Source: Azomonas macrocytogenes (lineage in GTDB: Bacteria > Pseudomonadota > Gammaproteobacteria > Pseudomonadales > Pseudomonadaceae). Taken from it: a DNA stretch of 64,000 nucleotides. Every line of letters starts with the position of its first letter. Within the stretch, counting starts at the first letter, position 1. Positions 9,071-17,084 of this stretch are shown here, piece by piece. A program made the translations under genes and the position numbers. The stretch covers positions 1 to 64,000 of the forward strand of contig NZ_JACHXI010000013.1 of NCBI RefSeq assembly GCF_014191985.1, in the 5' to 3' direction. The notes beneath the pieces were generated by a model, which saw nothing but the letters and a program-made list of their open reading frames with translations, was not told the origin of the DNA and made no database searches.

Positions 9071-9345
9071 GACAGAGGCTGGCTGGCTTCGATATGGTTC
9101 CTTTCAACCCACCTTGGAAAGGAGAGTCCCCTCTCTATGAGAAGGTATCGACCTGCATTCTGGAAACTTATATGAAACGGCCCTGCCTGCCCTTGCTGCC
9201 AGTGGCGTACGAGTGATGATCCGGACACACGCTTGAGAAGACGTGATGAGCCGCATCTGCGAGAAAGCTGCCGATGCGTAAAGATGTTGCGCCGAGCTTT
9301 CGTTGTTACCGCGAAACCGGGTGGGCAAAGGTGAGTCAAGTATGA

Positions 9346-9918
9346 ATGGAGAAGACTGTGTCTAAAACCATCTTCACCGTGGTCGAGAATTGTGTCGCCT
9401 GCAAATCCTGCGAAATCGCCTGCGCGGTCGAACATTCCTGCTCGAAAACCCTGGCGGGAGCCATTCTGGAGACGCCGCTTCCACAGCGACGGATCACCGT
9501 GGAAGGCGTCGGCGCCTACAGCTATCCATCCCGCTGCCAGCATTGCAGCGATGCCTCCTGCATCACTGCCTGCCCGACTGGCGCGATGCAGCGCGATGGC
9601 AATACCGACGCGGTCTTTTCCGATCACGATCGTTGCATCGGTTGCTGGATGTGCGTCGTCGTCTGTCCGTTTGGCGGGGTGACTGCCGATCCGGTCAACA
9701 AAAAAGCCTTGAAATGCGACCGTTGCCCTGAGCGTACGGCCAAGGGCGAGGCACCTGCGTGCGTATCGGCCTGTCCGACTGGCGCGCTCTTGTTCCTGAC
9801 GCCAGAAGAATTCGCGGCGCAGCGTCGGCAAGCAACGGCTCATGCTGCTGTTTGCGGTGAATCGACGACCAAGCTCAACGGCATGGACATCCTACGATCC
9901 TTGAAAGGGGCCAACTGA
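9346..9918 (+). CDS. cooF: CooF-type ferredoxin, four [4Fe-4S] clusters
   Basis: 190-residue iron-sulfur protein that accepts electrons from CO dehydrogenase. Four cysteine motifs are visible in order: CVACKSCEIAC, CQHCSDASCITAC, CIGCWMCVVVC, and CDRC followed by CVSAC, the layout of CooF, HycB and DmsB-type proteins. Two starts are possible. The ATG at 9346 has only a distant AAAGGTGAG. The GTG at 9358 has GGAG with a 6-base spacer and would give a protein starting MSKTIF. It is the first gene of the coo operon and ends 1 bp before cooS, which supports the name. Confidence 0.9.
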   Translation: MEKTVSKTIFTVVENCVACKSCEIACAVEHSCSKTLAGAILETPLPQRRITVEGVGAYSYPSRCQHCSDASCITACPTGAMQRDGNTDAVFSDHDRCIGCWMCVVVCPFGGVTADPVNKKALKCDRCPERTAKGEAPACVSACPTGALLFLTPEEFAAQRRQATAHAAVCGESTTKLNGMDILRSLKGAN

Positions 9919-9919
9919 T

Positions 9920-11821
9920 ATGGACGCTACTATCCTGCCTGTTATCGAAACGGCTCTTCTTCAGGTTTCCGCCGATAAAGGACTGGCCACCGCTCGCGAC
10001 CGCCTGGAAGTCATGAGTCCGCAGTGTGGGTTTGGGGAGTTGGGGACCTGTTGCCGAATTTGCTATATGGGGCCGTGCCGTATCGATCCGTTCGGCAATG
10101 GCCCGAAAACCGGCGTGTGTGGTCTGACTCCCGACGCCATGGTAGCCCGTAACCTGTTGCGCGATACCGTAGGCGGCACCGCCTCGCATGTCGGCCATGC
10201 TCGCCATGTGCTGTTGACGCTGCGTGACACCCTGAAAGGCAAGGCGCCTTATCAGATCAAGGGGGTGTCCAAGGTAATGTCGCTGGCCAAAACCTTCGAT
10301 GTTCCAACCGAAGGCCGGGAGGTGAATGACATCTGCCGCGATCTGGTGAATATCGCTCTGGAAGATTTTGGCCGCCAGGACGATGAACAGCCCAACAATT
10401 GGCTCAGCAAACGCGCTCCAGTGGCCGAGCAGGCACTCTGGAGCAAGTTGGGGCTGATGTATTCCAATCCGCATAACGAAATCGAAACGGCGATGCATGC
10501 CTCTTCCATGGGTAACGACGCCGATCCGTTATCGCTGATGATGCGGGTGCTGAAAATGAGCCTGATCGACGGTTGGACCGGCCTGGCCCTGTGCGTCGAT
10601 CTGCAGGACATCCTGTTCGGCGTGCCGGAAATCGCGGTGACCGAAGCGGCCGTTGGCGTACTGGAGGAAAACAGCGTCAATATTGCGGCCCATGGGCATA
10701 ACCCGGTGCTATCGGAAAAGATTCTCGAATGGGCCGAAAAGCTGGAAGGCGAGGCGCTGGCCGCCGGTTCCGACGGAATCAATGTGGTCGGCGTGTGCTG
10801 CACCGGCAATGAATTGAGCATGCGCCACGGCGTCAAATTGGCGGCGCACAACTCGCAAACCGAGCTGATTCTCGCCACCGGCGCTGTCGATGCCATGGTG
10901 GTGGATATCCAGTGTATCTGGCCGCAACTGGCGCAGGTGGCCAAGTGCTTTGATACGGCGTTCATCACTACCGATGCCATGGTCCGGATTCCCGATGCCC
11001 GGCATATTCCATTCGAGCCACACCATGCCGACGAAAGCGCTCGTGAGATCGTCCAGACCGCCATCGAAGCCTTCCGCCGCCGGCGTGGCAAACCGGTAGA
11101 TATTCCCCAGCTCAAAAGTACTGCGGTCGCTGGCCTGTCAGTCGAAGCCATCATCGATTTGTTGTCCCGGCTGGATGCCGAAGACCCGCTGAAGCCGGTG
11201 CTCGATCAGGTGGCCAATGGCAATATCTTCGGCTTCGTCGGGGTGGTCGGCTGTTCCAGCATCAAATTCCGCGACAACGCCATGACCGAGGAGATGGTCA
11301 AGCATCTCTTGCGGCAGAACGTTCTGGTGCTGACTACCGGTTGCACTGCGCATATCTGCGCTCAGGATGGGCTGATGACCAGTGAGGCGACCTACCGCTA
11401 TTGCGGCGAGGGCCTCAGAAGCGTGCTTGAGATTCTGGGCGAGGCAGCCGGACTCGGCGGCCCGCTGCCACCGGTGTGGCACATGGGGGCTTGTGTCGAT
11501 AACTCGCGTATCGTCGATCTGATGGTCGTGCTGGCCGAGCGACTGGGCGTCAAGGTCGGCCAGCTTCCCGCCGTGGGGTCGGCACCTGAGTTAGTGCAGG
11601 AAAAAGCGGTTTCCATCGGCGGTTCGTTCCTGGCAATGGGGGTTTCCTGTCACATCGCGCCGGCGCCAAAAGTGCTGGGCGGGCCAATGGTCACCAAGCT
11701 GCTCACCGAGGATTTGCAGGATCTGCTCGGCGCGGTGGTCCGGGTCGAGCTGCAGCCCAAGGCCGCAGCAGACTGGATGGTGGCGCATATCGGCGAAAAG
11801 CGTGCGGCGCTCGGCATATGA
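9920..11821 (+). CDS. cooS: Anaerobic nickel carbon-monoxide dehydrogenase catalytic subunit
   Basis: 633-residue Ni-CODH catalysing CO + H2O to CO2 + 2e- + 2H+. The N-terminal cysteines for the D and B clusters are present (Cys36, 44, 45, 48, 53, 67). The NiFe C-cluster ligands are also all visible: the HGHNP histidine (258/260) and Cys293/294, Cys332, Cys445, Cys475 and Cys525, each one residue off Carboxydothermus CODH-II numbering as I recall it. No ligand is missing, so it should be active once nickel is loaded. Length is normal for the family. It follows cooF by 1 bp and overlaps the next gene by ATGA. Enzymes of this class are oxygen-sensitive, which is notable in a pseudomonad. Confidence 0.96.
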   Translation: MDATILPVIETALLQVSADKGLATARDRLEVMSPQCGFGELGTCCRICYMGPCRIDPFGNGPKTGVCGLTPDAMVARNLLRDTVGGTASHVGHARHVLLTLRDTLKGKAPYQIKGVSKVMSLAKTFDVPTEGREVNDICRDLVNIALEDFGRQDDEQPNNWLSKRAPVAEQALWSKLGLMYSNPHNEIETAMHASSMGNDADPLSLMMRVLKMSLIDGWTGLALCVDLQDILFGVPEIAVTEAAVGVLEENSVNIAAHGHNPVLSEKILEWAEKLEGEALAAGSDGINVVGVCCTGNELSMRHGVKLAAHNSQTELILATGAVDAMVVDIQCIWPQLAQVAKCFDTAFITTDAMVRIPDARHIPFEPHHADESAREIVQTAIEAFRRRRGKPVDIPQLKSTAVAGLSVEAIIDLLSRLDAEDPLKPVLDQVANGNIFGFVGVVGCSSIKFRDNAMTEEMVKHLLRQNVLVLTTGCTAHICAQDGLMTSEATYRYCGEGLRSVLEILGEAAGLGGPLPPVWHMGACVDNSRIVDLMVVLAERLGVKVGQLPAVGSAPELVQEKAVSIGGSFLAMGVSCHIAPAPKVLGGPMVTKLLTEDLQDLLGAVVRVELQPKAAADWMVAHIGEKRAALGI

Positions 11822-13053
11822 AGATTGTCATCATTGGCAACGGCCCGGCGGCAATAGCCGCTGCCGAGACTATTCGCGGGCAGGACAGGAGCTGCGAGAT
11901 CGTCATGCTCTCCAGGGAGAGCGTGCCATTTTATTCACCCTGTCCTCTCGCCGAATATGTGGAAGGTAGCGTACCGAAGGATCATCTCTTTCTGCGTGAT
12001 CCGGCTTTCTACAGCCGCAGCGGGATCGATATTCGCTACGGTCGTCCGGTCATACGCATAGAGCCACAAACCCGACAGGTATGGCTGGCAGGAAATGAAG
12101 CCGTCGCATATGACCAGTTACTGATTGCTTCTGGCTCCAAGGCATTCGTTCCACCGATTCCCGGCCTTGCCACCGCCAAAGGCGTTTTCGAACTGAAAAC
12201 CCTGGATGATGCCGAAGGCATTCTGGAGCGCATCAAGACCGCTCGGCGCGCGGTGGTGATCGGTTCCGGTTTCATTGGGCTGGAAGCTGTTCAGGCGCTG
12301 ATCCGGCAAGGGCTTGACGTTACATTGCTGGAAGCTCAGGCGCAGGTTCTGCCAGCCATGCTGGACCGTGAAATGGCGGCCATCGTCCAGCAACGCCTCA
12401 CTGCGCACGGTGTGCAGGTTCATACCGGTTGCGGTGCTGAACGGATTCTCGAAAATGAAAACGGTGTGCGGGCCGTCATGGCGGGTGGCTGTGAAATTCC
12501 TTGCGAACTGGTCATCTGCGCCGCTGGCGTCAGGGCGGATCTTTCAATCCTTGAAGGCAGCGGCATCGCCAGCAATCGGGGCATTCTGGTCAATGACCAC
12601 ATGCAAACCAATGTCGATGGTGTTTTCGCTGCTGGCGATATCATCGAGCGCCCCGACGTGCCGGAAAAATACCGGGTCTTGCCCATCTGGCCGAATGCGG
12701 TATCCACTGGCCGAATTGCGGCGTGGAACATGCTAGGGATCGCCACACGTCACCCGGGGCTGGAAGCGGTCAATGTGGTACGAGTCTTCGATACGCCAAT
12801 CGCTTCGTTCGGGACGCAGACGGCTGAAGACTGCTTGCGCTGGCAAGATGGTAACGGCGCGGTACGCAAGGTTCTGTTGCAAGAGGGACGAGTGATCGGT
12901 GGCCAGTTGATTGGTGAAATCAATGGCACCGGCGTGCTGCATGAAATGATGAAAAAAGGCATCGCTGCCGAGCGATTCGGTGAGGCACTGGCTCATCCCG
13001 GCTTTAGTTATGCTCACTTTATGCAACCATCGAGGGCAGTCAAATGGGCCTGA
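11818..13053 (+). CDS. FAD/NAD(P)-dependent oxidoreductase of the CODH operon
   Basis: 411-residue pyridine-nucleotide oxidoreductase of the rubredoxin-reductase/NADH-oxidase family. It has an N-terminal FAD-binding GNGPAAIAAAE (about residues 7-17), a second nucleotide fold VVIGSGFIGLEA, and the FAAGDI motif. SPCPL contains Cys42, the position of the redox cysteine in NADH oxidase and CoA-disulfide reductase. The gene overlaps cooS by 4 bp and cooC by 10 bp. The inferred role is to move electrons from CooF to NAD(P)+. Similar flavoproteins accompany cooF-cooS in other genomes. Peroxide or oxygen reduction is an alternative. Confidence 0.85.
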   Translation: MKIVIIGNGPAAIAAAETIRGQDRSCEIVMLSRESVPFYSPCPLAEYVEGSVPKDHLFLRDPAFYSRSGIDIRYGRPVIRIEPQTRQVWLAGNEAVAYDQLLIASGSKAFVPPIPGLATAKGVFELKTLDDAEGILERIKTARRAVVIGSGFIGLEAVQALIRQGLDVTLLEAQAQVLPAMLDREMAAIVQQRLTAHGVQVHTGCGAERILENENGVRAVMAGGCEIPCELVICAAGVRADLSILEGSGIASNRGILVNDHMQTNVDGVFAAGDIIERPDVPEKYRVLPIWPNAVSTGRIAAWNMLGIATRHPGLEAVNVVRVFDTPIASFGTQTAEDCLRWQDGNGAVRKVLLQEGRVIGGQLIGEINGTGVLHEMMKKGIAAERFGEALAHPGFSYAHFMQPSRAVKWA

Positions 13054-13850
13054 AAATCGCCATCAGCGGCAAGGGCGGCGTCGGCAAGACGACGCTGACC
13101 GGCTTGCTCGCCCACCATTACGCCAGGCAAGGCCGCCGGGTCCTGGCTATCGATGCCGATCCGTCGCCTTGCCTCGGGCCGGCCCTGGGCTTCGCCGATT
13201 CCGCGCTGTACGACCTCTCGCCGATCTCTGAAATGACGGATCTGATCGCCGAACGTACCGGAAGCGATCCGCGCTCCGGTGGCGGCGGGATGTTCAAGCT
13301 GAATCCCAAGGTTGCCGACATTCCCGATCGCTTCTCCGCCAGTCTGGGAAATATCCGCTTATTGCTGTTGGGGGCCGTGCAAAAAGGCGGGTCGGGCTGT
13401 ATCTGTCCGGCCAGTACCTTGCTGAAGCAACTGGTCCGGCATGTCCTGCTGGACCGCGACGAGGTGGTTCTGCTCGACCTCTATGCTGGCGTCGAGCATC
13501 TTGGACGGGGGACGGCTGAAGCTGTGGATGTCATGCTGGCGGTCGCCGAGCCAACCAATCGCAGCATGCGCACCGTCCGGCAAGTACAGGTCCTGGCCCG
13601 TGATATCGGCATCGACAAGCTCATGCTGGTCGGCAACAAGCTGGCCGGCCCCGAAGATCGGGCCTTCTTTCAGGACGCCTCTGGAAATATCCCGCTGGCG
13701 GGATGCCTGGAGCTGTCACCGGCAGCCGTGACGGCCGACCGTTCCGGTGAGCCTTTGTATGACCTGTCAGCCGAACTGGCCCGGGAGGTCGCCTCCATTG
13801 CCGGGGCCATCGAGCGGTTGGCCGAAACACGCGAGCTTGTAAAGGAGTAA
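13044..13850 (+). CDS. cooC: CO dehydrogenase nickel-insertion ATPase CooC
   Basis: 268-residue MinD/ParA-type ATPase that loads nickel into the CooS active site. The deviant Walker A motif SGKGGVGKTT is at residues 8-17 and AIDADPSP follows at about 35-42. A CxC pair (Cys119, Cys121) matches the dimer-interface metal site described for CooC proteins. It overlaps the flavoprotein gene by 10 bp. Its stop lies within the ribosome-binding region of the next small gene (AAAGGAG just before). Confidence 0.93.
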   Translation: MGLKIAISGKGGVGKTTLTGLLAHHYARQGRRVLAIDADPSPCLGPALGFADSALYDLSPISEMTDLIAERTGSDPRSGGGGMFKLNPKVADIPDRFSASLGNIRLLLLGAVQKGGSGCICPASTLLKQLVRHVLLDRDEVVLLDLYAGVEHLGRGTAEAVDVMLAVAEPTNRSMRTVRQVQVLARDIGIDKLMLVGNKLAGPEDRAFFQDASGNIPLAGCLELSPAAVTADRSGEPLYDLSAELAREVASIAGAIERLAETRELVKE

Positions 13851-13856
13851 ACGACC

Positions 13857-14042
13857 ATGTGCGAGAACTGTAATTGCAGCGCTACATCCTCTGCCGCCAA
13901 TACCGTGAAGCGACCAGACCCCGAACGTGACTATGAGTACGTGCGCGTGGACGGGACGGTGCATCGCCATTCCTATGTGTTGCATGAGGCTGCTCATCAC
14001 CCTCATCTGCATCCCCACGATGAAGTTGATAAAGCCAAGTGA
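13857..14042 (+). CDS. Small Cys- and His-rich putative nickel-binding protein (CooJ-like)
   Basis: 61 residues. The N-terminus is MCENCNC (Cys2, Cys5, Cys7), the CxxCxC arrangement seen at the high-affinity nickel site of E. coli HypB (MCTTCGC). The C-terminal third has eight histidines (36, 38, 43, 47, 48, 50, 52, 54), with the dense stretch HHPHLHPH. R. rubrum keeps nickel with the separate His-rich CooJ; this protein joins a HypB-like head to a CooJ-like tail. AAAGGAG lies about 8 bases before the ATG, and the gene is 6 bp after cooC. Nickel storage or delivery to CooC/CooS is inferred from composition and position. I do not recognise a named family. Confidence 0.75.
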   Translation: MCENCNCSATSSAANTVKRPDPERDYEYVRVDGTVHRHSYVLHEAAHHPHLHPHDEVDKAK

Positions 14043-14080
14043 CGGGGTAGTTATCTATCCCAGGGGCGCGGCGTTGATGT

Positions 14081-14111
14081 CTTTCCTCGCCTGAGGCGAG
14101 TCGATGGAAAG
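14081..14111 (+). terminator. Hairpin after the coo operon, possible terminator
   Basis: CTCGCC (14086-14091) pairs with GGCGAG (14095-14100) around TGA. CTTTCC (14081-14086) can also pair with GGAAAG (14106-14111). No U-tract follows, so termination here is uncertain. The rest of 14043-14274 shows no gene. Confidence 0.45.
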
Positions 14112-14274
14112 GCGCAAACTCGTATTGTTGTGGTTTCTATACTGGAACAAATGAGTTTGCTCTTTTCTACTTTATGCCAGCCATGGGGCGGATCATCGGT
14201 ATTGACTGCCCTGGCAAAAATGTCTCGCCAAAGCCCCGGTCACACTATTGATCAGGGCGATTTTTGCGGATATC

Positions 14275-14610
14275 TCAGCCGTGGATTGCCGCTGCTGCCT
14301 GTTGTTTTCCCAGAAGCAGGGCTTCATAGGGCTCGGCCATCGATTTGATCTGCTCTGCCAGCTCCGGCGGCAGCCATACCATGACCGGCACCAGGCTTTG
14401 CCCCTCGCTTCGATTTTCATTGAAGATTTCGCGTACCTGCTTTGCCGCTGCCTGGACGGCTTGCAAGGATGGTCCGAAATCGTCAACCAGTTCGAGCGGC
14501 CGGCGACCTTCGACCAGAATGGCATACGCCGCTTCGACGGTACCGATGGGCAAGCTTCGCAAGGCGGGTGAGAGTTGTTCCCACTGTTCGACGGTATATT
14601 CAGGGTGCAT
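14275..14610 (-). CDS. TrfB/KorA-related DNA-binding protein
   Basis: 111 residues from the ATG at 14610, which is preceded by GGAG with a 9-base spacer. The order of conserved segments matches KorA/TrfB repressors of IncP plasmids: an N-terminal helix (YTVEQWEQL), LPIGTVEAAYAILVEGRRP, a helix-turn-helix region around SLQAVQAAAKQVREIF, and the LVPVMVWLPPELAEQIKSM strand-helix end. KorA binds palindromic operators on plasmids. On a chromosome it may regulate a neighbour or be a relic of plasmid or ICE integration beside the coo genes. A longer minus-strand frame (to 15153) is an artefact running into the transporter gene. Confidence 0.72.
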   Translation of the reverse strand: MHPEYTVEQWEQLSPALRSLPIGTVEAAYAILVEGRRPLELVDDFGPSLQAVQAAAKQVREIFNENRSEGQSLVPVMVWLPPELAEQIKSMAEPYEALLLGKQQAAAAIHG

Positions 14611-14777
14611 GTGAATCGTCTCCAGAATATCGAGTGTCTGTGAACCGAAATGCTGAAATGCTTCGATTACAGCTGACAGCCTACAAATCGAGGGCGTTCC
14701 GTGCTGTTCGTCAATAGTCGAATGCCGGTCATGACGCCTGATGTGGCATGGCAATACCCGCTGCGGACAAGGGGTGA

Positions 14778-16112
14778 TTAACTGGCGCGAGCGGCTTCTT
14801 TGGGCTCGCCAGCTTCTGTTGCAAGCGGAGCTTGATCGGTACGGCTGCCCAGATACCAGCCCAGCAGCCCCCAGACAGCGGCACAGGCGGCACCGACCAG
14901 TGCCGCCAGCCAGGCCCCCTGGCCCAGCATGTCCAGCAGGTTCTTGGCCCAGCCGCTGATGGCATCGCCAGCGCGGTAGATCACCGTATCGATGAAATTC
15001 TTCGCCTTGTATTTGGTTTCCGCATCCAGGGGAGCGAACAGCATTTCCCGGCCTGGACGCACAAAGGCGTATTCGCCGATACGCCGGACGATCATGAGCG
15101 CCGCCAGTACACTGAAGGTCGGGAGCAGCGCGAGGGCCAGGAAACCCAGGCACATCAACGCAGGTACGCAGGCCAGTAATACGTGTACCCCCAGACGCTG
15201 GGCAATGCGGCCGGTAATGAATATCTGTGAGAGCAGCGCGCCGGCCTGCACCACGAAATCGATCAGGCCAAACACGCGAACCTGCTGGTTACGGTCTGGA
15301 AACAGCTCCGACACCAGACGTGCCTGCTCGAAATAGAGGAAAGTGCTGACTGTCGCCAGCAGGATCACGAAAACCCCGACGCCGATCAGATAAGGCGAAC
15401 GCAGCACGCGGGTCAGGCCACTGAACGGATTGCCCGGGACCGGGCTACGCGGATTTTCGGAATGCGCAGCGCCAGGGCGACCGGCCCCCTGGATATCGCG
15501 CCAGTGCATCAGGTAATGCTTGATCGCAATCGCCACCGCCAGTAGGACGGCGGAGATCACCATCAGGCCGGATTGCCCGACTGCTTCCACCAATAGAGTG
15601 CTCAAGGCCGGCCCGGTCAAGCCGCCGACACTGGCGCCGGCAGCGATGAAGGCGAACAGGCGCTTGGCCTGCGGTGCATCGAATACATCGGCCATGAGGC
15701 TCCAGGCCACCGAGACGACGAACAGGTTGTAGACCGAAATCCAGACGTAGAACACCCGGGCCAGCCAGACGCTTTCGCCAAAGTTGCCGAAAAAGCTGGC
15801 GAACAGCAGCAGGTTGAGACAGAAAAAGCCATACACCCAATCGATGAAATAGGTTCGCGGTACGCTGGAGTTGAGCCAGGCGAACAGCGGCACGGCCAGC
15901 AGCATCACCACGAAGGTGGCAGTAAACAGCCATTGCAGGTTTTCCACGCCCCCCATGATGCCCATGGATTCGCGAATCGGCCGCAGCATGAAATAGCCAG
16001 CGAACAGGCAGAAGAACAGCGCAAAACCGGACCATGTTGCCAGCAGCTCGCCAGGTTCGGCATTGATCAGGTTAGCCAGGCGCCTGGGCAATGGTTGCTG
16101 GGTCGAAGACAT
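14778..16112 (-). CDS. MFS carrier of the ATP/ADP (NTP/NDP) translocase-like family
   Basis: 444 residues from the ATG at 16112, which has a good GAGGAG site; the in-frame TTG at 16130 is less likely. About 12 transmembrane segments are visible. The N-terminal GYFMLRPIRESMGIMGG and the later PGREMLFAPLDAETKYKAKNFIDT are typical of the NTP/NDP exchanger-like MFS branch found in many free-living proteobacteria. The true substrate there is unknown, and ATP import is not implied. It lies upstream of the KorA-like gene on the same strand with a 167-bp gap. Confidence 0.78.
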   Translation of the reverse strand: MSSTQQPLPRRLANLINAEPGELLATWSGFALFFCLFAGYFMLRPIRESMGIMGGVENLQWLFTATFVVMLLAVPLFAWLNSSVPRTYFIDWVYGFFCLNLLLFASFFGNFGESVWLARVFYVWISVYNLFVVSVAWSLMADVFDAPQAKRLFAFIAAGASVGGLTGPALSTLLVEAVGQSGLMVISAVLLAVAIAIKHYLMHWRDIQGAGRPGAAHSENPRSPVPGNPFSGLTRVLRSPYLIGVGVFVILLATVSTFLYFEQARLVSELFPDRNQQVRVFGLIDFVVQAGALLSQIFITGRIAQRLGVHVLLACVPALMCLGFLALALLPTFSVLAALMIVRRIGEYAFVRPGREMLFAPLDAETKYKAKNFIDTVIYRAGDAISGWAKNLLDMLGQGAWLAALVGAACAAVWGLLGWYLGSRTDQAPLATEAGEPKEAARAS

Positions 16113-16163
16113 GCGAACTCCTCTTGGCAAGGCATGACATGCGTGGTCGCCGCTCTCTCTGGA

Positions 16164-17084
16164 TCAACTGAACAGCTTGACGATCTGCTCACGCTGTTCG
16201 GCATCCGGTAGCGGACCACGTCCGGCGAGCAGGTTATCGGCCATATAGCGCGGATTGGCGGTGGCCGGAATTACCGTGGTCACTGCCGGATTGGCGATCA
16301 CGAATTTGAGCAGTAATTGAGCCCAGGAGGTTGCCTGAAGTTCTTTGGCCAAGGGTGGCAGCGGCTTGTCCTTGACGTTGGTCAGCAGATTGCCCTGCAT
16401 GTAGGCCCGGTTGACCAATGTGGCGATGCCATGGTCGGCGCAGTAGGGCAGCAAGCGGTTCTCGGCATTGCGTGCGCCGACCGAGTAATTGAATTGGACG
16501 AAGTCGACCTTTTCCTTTTGCAGCACTTCCAGCAAATCGTCATGGGAGGACTCCACGTAGTGGGTGATGCCGATGTAGCGTACCTTGCCCATCTCCTTCA
16601 TTTCGCGCAGCAGAGCCAACTGGGTCCGGGTATCGAGCAGGTTGTGCACTTGGATCAGGTCGATACGCTCGGTCTGCAGGGCTTTGAAACTGGCCTGGAT
16701 CTGCTTGCGCCCGGCATCGCGGCCGACCGAAGAAACCTTGGTCGCCAGAAACAGTTTGTCCCGGGCTCCAAGCCGATGGATCAGTTCACCCGTGATCTGT
16801 TCGGCGCGGCCATAGCTCGGCGCGGTATCGATCAGGGTGGCGCCACCCTCGACGAAGGTCTGCAATACCGCTTCCAGAGGCGCCATTGCCGTATTGTCTG
16901 CGGCAGCGACATCGAACGTGCGTGACGTGCCCAGGCCGATCACCGGCAATTCTTCGCCGCTGGACGGAATCTTGCGCTTGATCAGCCCTTCGGCAGCCAG
17001 AACTGACGCTGGCAGCCATGGGGCCAGGGTTGCCATGGCCGCGAGCGTGGTCGAGCTTTTGATGAATTGTCGGCGTGTCTGCAT
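16164..17084 (-). CDS. Aldo/keto reductase with a Tat signal peptide
   Basis: 306 residues. The N-terminus TRRQFIKSS followed by a hydrophobic stretch and ASVLAA is a twin-arginine signal, so the enzyme should be exported folded, probably with NADP(H). The core is an aldo/keto reductase barrel: DTAPSYGRAE carries the catalytic Asp/Tyr, FLATKVS the Lys and LIQVHNL the His. AGAGGAAG precedes the ATG. The substrate cannot be predicted. Confidence 0.87.
   Translation of the reverse strand: MQTRRQFIKSSTTLAAMATLAPWLPASVLAAEGLIKRKIPSSGEELPVIGLGTSRTFDVAAADNTAMAPLEAVLQTFVEGGATLIDTAPSYGRAEQITGELIHRLGARDKLFLATKVSSVGRDAGRKQIQASFKALQTERIDLIQVHNLLDTRTQLALLREMKEMGKVRYIGITHYVESSHDDLLEVLQKEKVDFVQFNYSVGARNAENRLLPYCADHGIATLVNRAYMQGNLLTNVKDKPLPPLAKELQATSWAQLLLKFVIANPAVTTVIPATANPRYMADNLLAGRGPLPDAEQREQIVKLFS

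Larger units (their letters stand above)
8590..9345 (+). other. 756-bp non-coding region between ssb and cooF
   Basis: I see no convincing gene here. The short plus-strand frame at 8820-9020 and a long minus-strand frame (9034-9843) that mostly mirrors cooF lack conserved motifs. The region holds two inverted repeats (8725-8752 and 8879-8909), a CooA-like operator (9055-9070), a candidate -10 (TATGGT, 9093-9098), and a small GAGAG/CTCTC hairpin (9122-9135). If transcription starts near 9104, cooF has an untranslated leader of about 240 bases. Confidence 0.7.

Noticed and set aside
9034-9843. 269-residue minus-strand frame across cooF
   Set aside because: It mirrors cooF in the opposite direction, has no recognisable domain, and its part outside cooF lies in the non-coding leader.
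13044-13850. Alternative call of cooC as a ParA/MinD partition protein
   Set aside because: The deviant Walker A fits both, but the CxC pair and the position in the coo operon favour CooC.
15445-16035. 196-residue minus-strand frame inside the MFS carrier gene
   Set aside because: Same-strand, other-frame reading within a gene that has clear membrane segments. Arg-rich translation with no motif.
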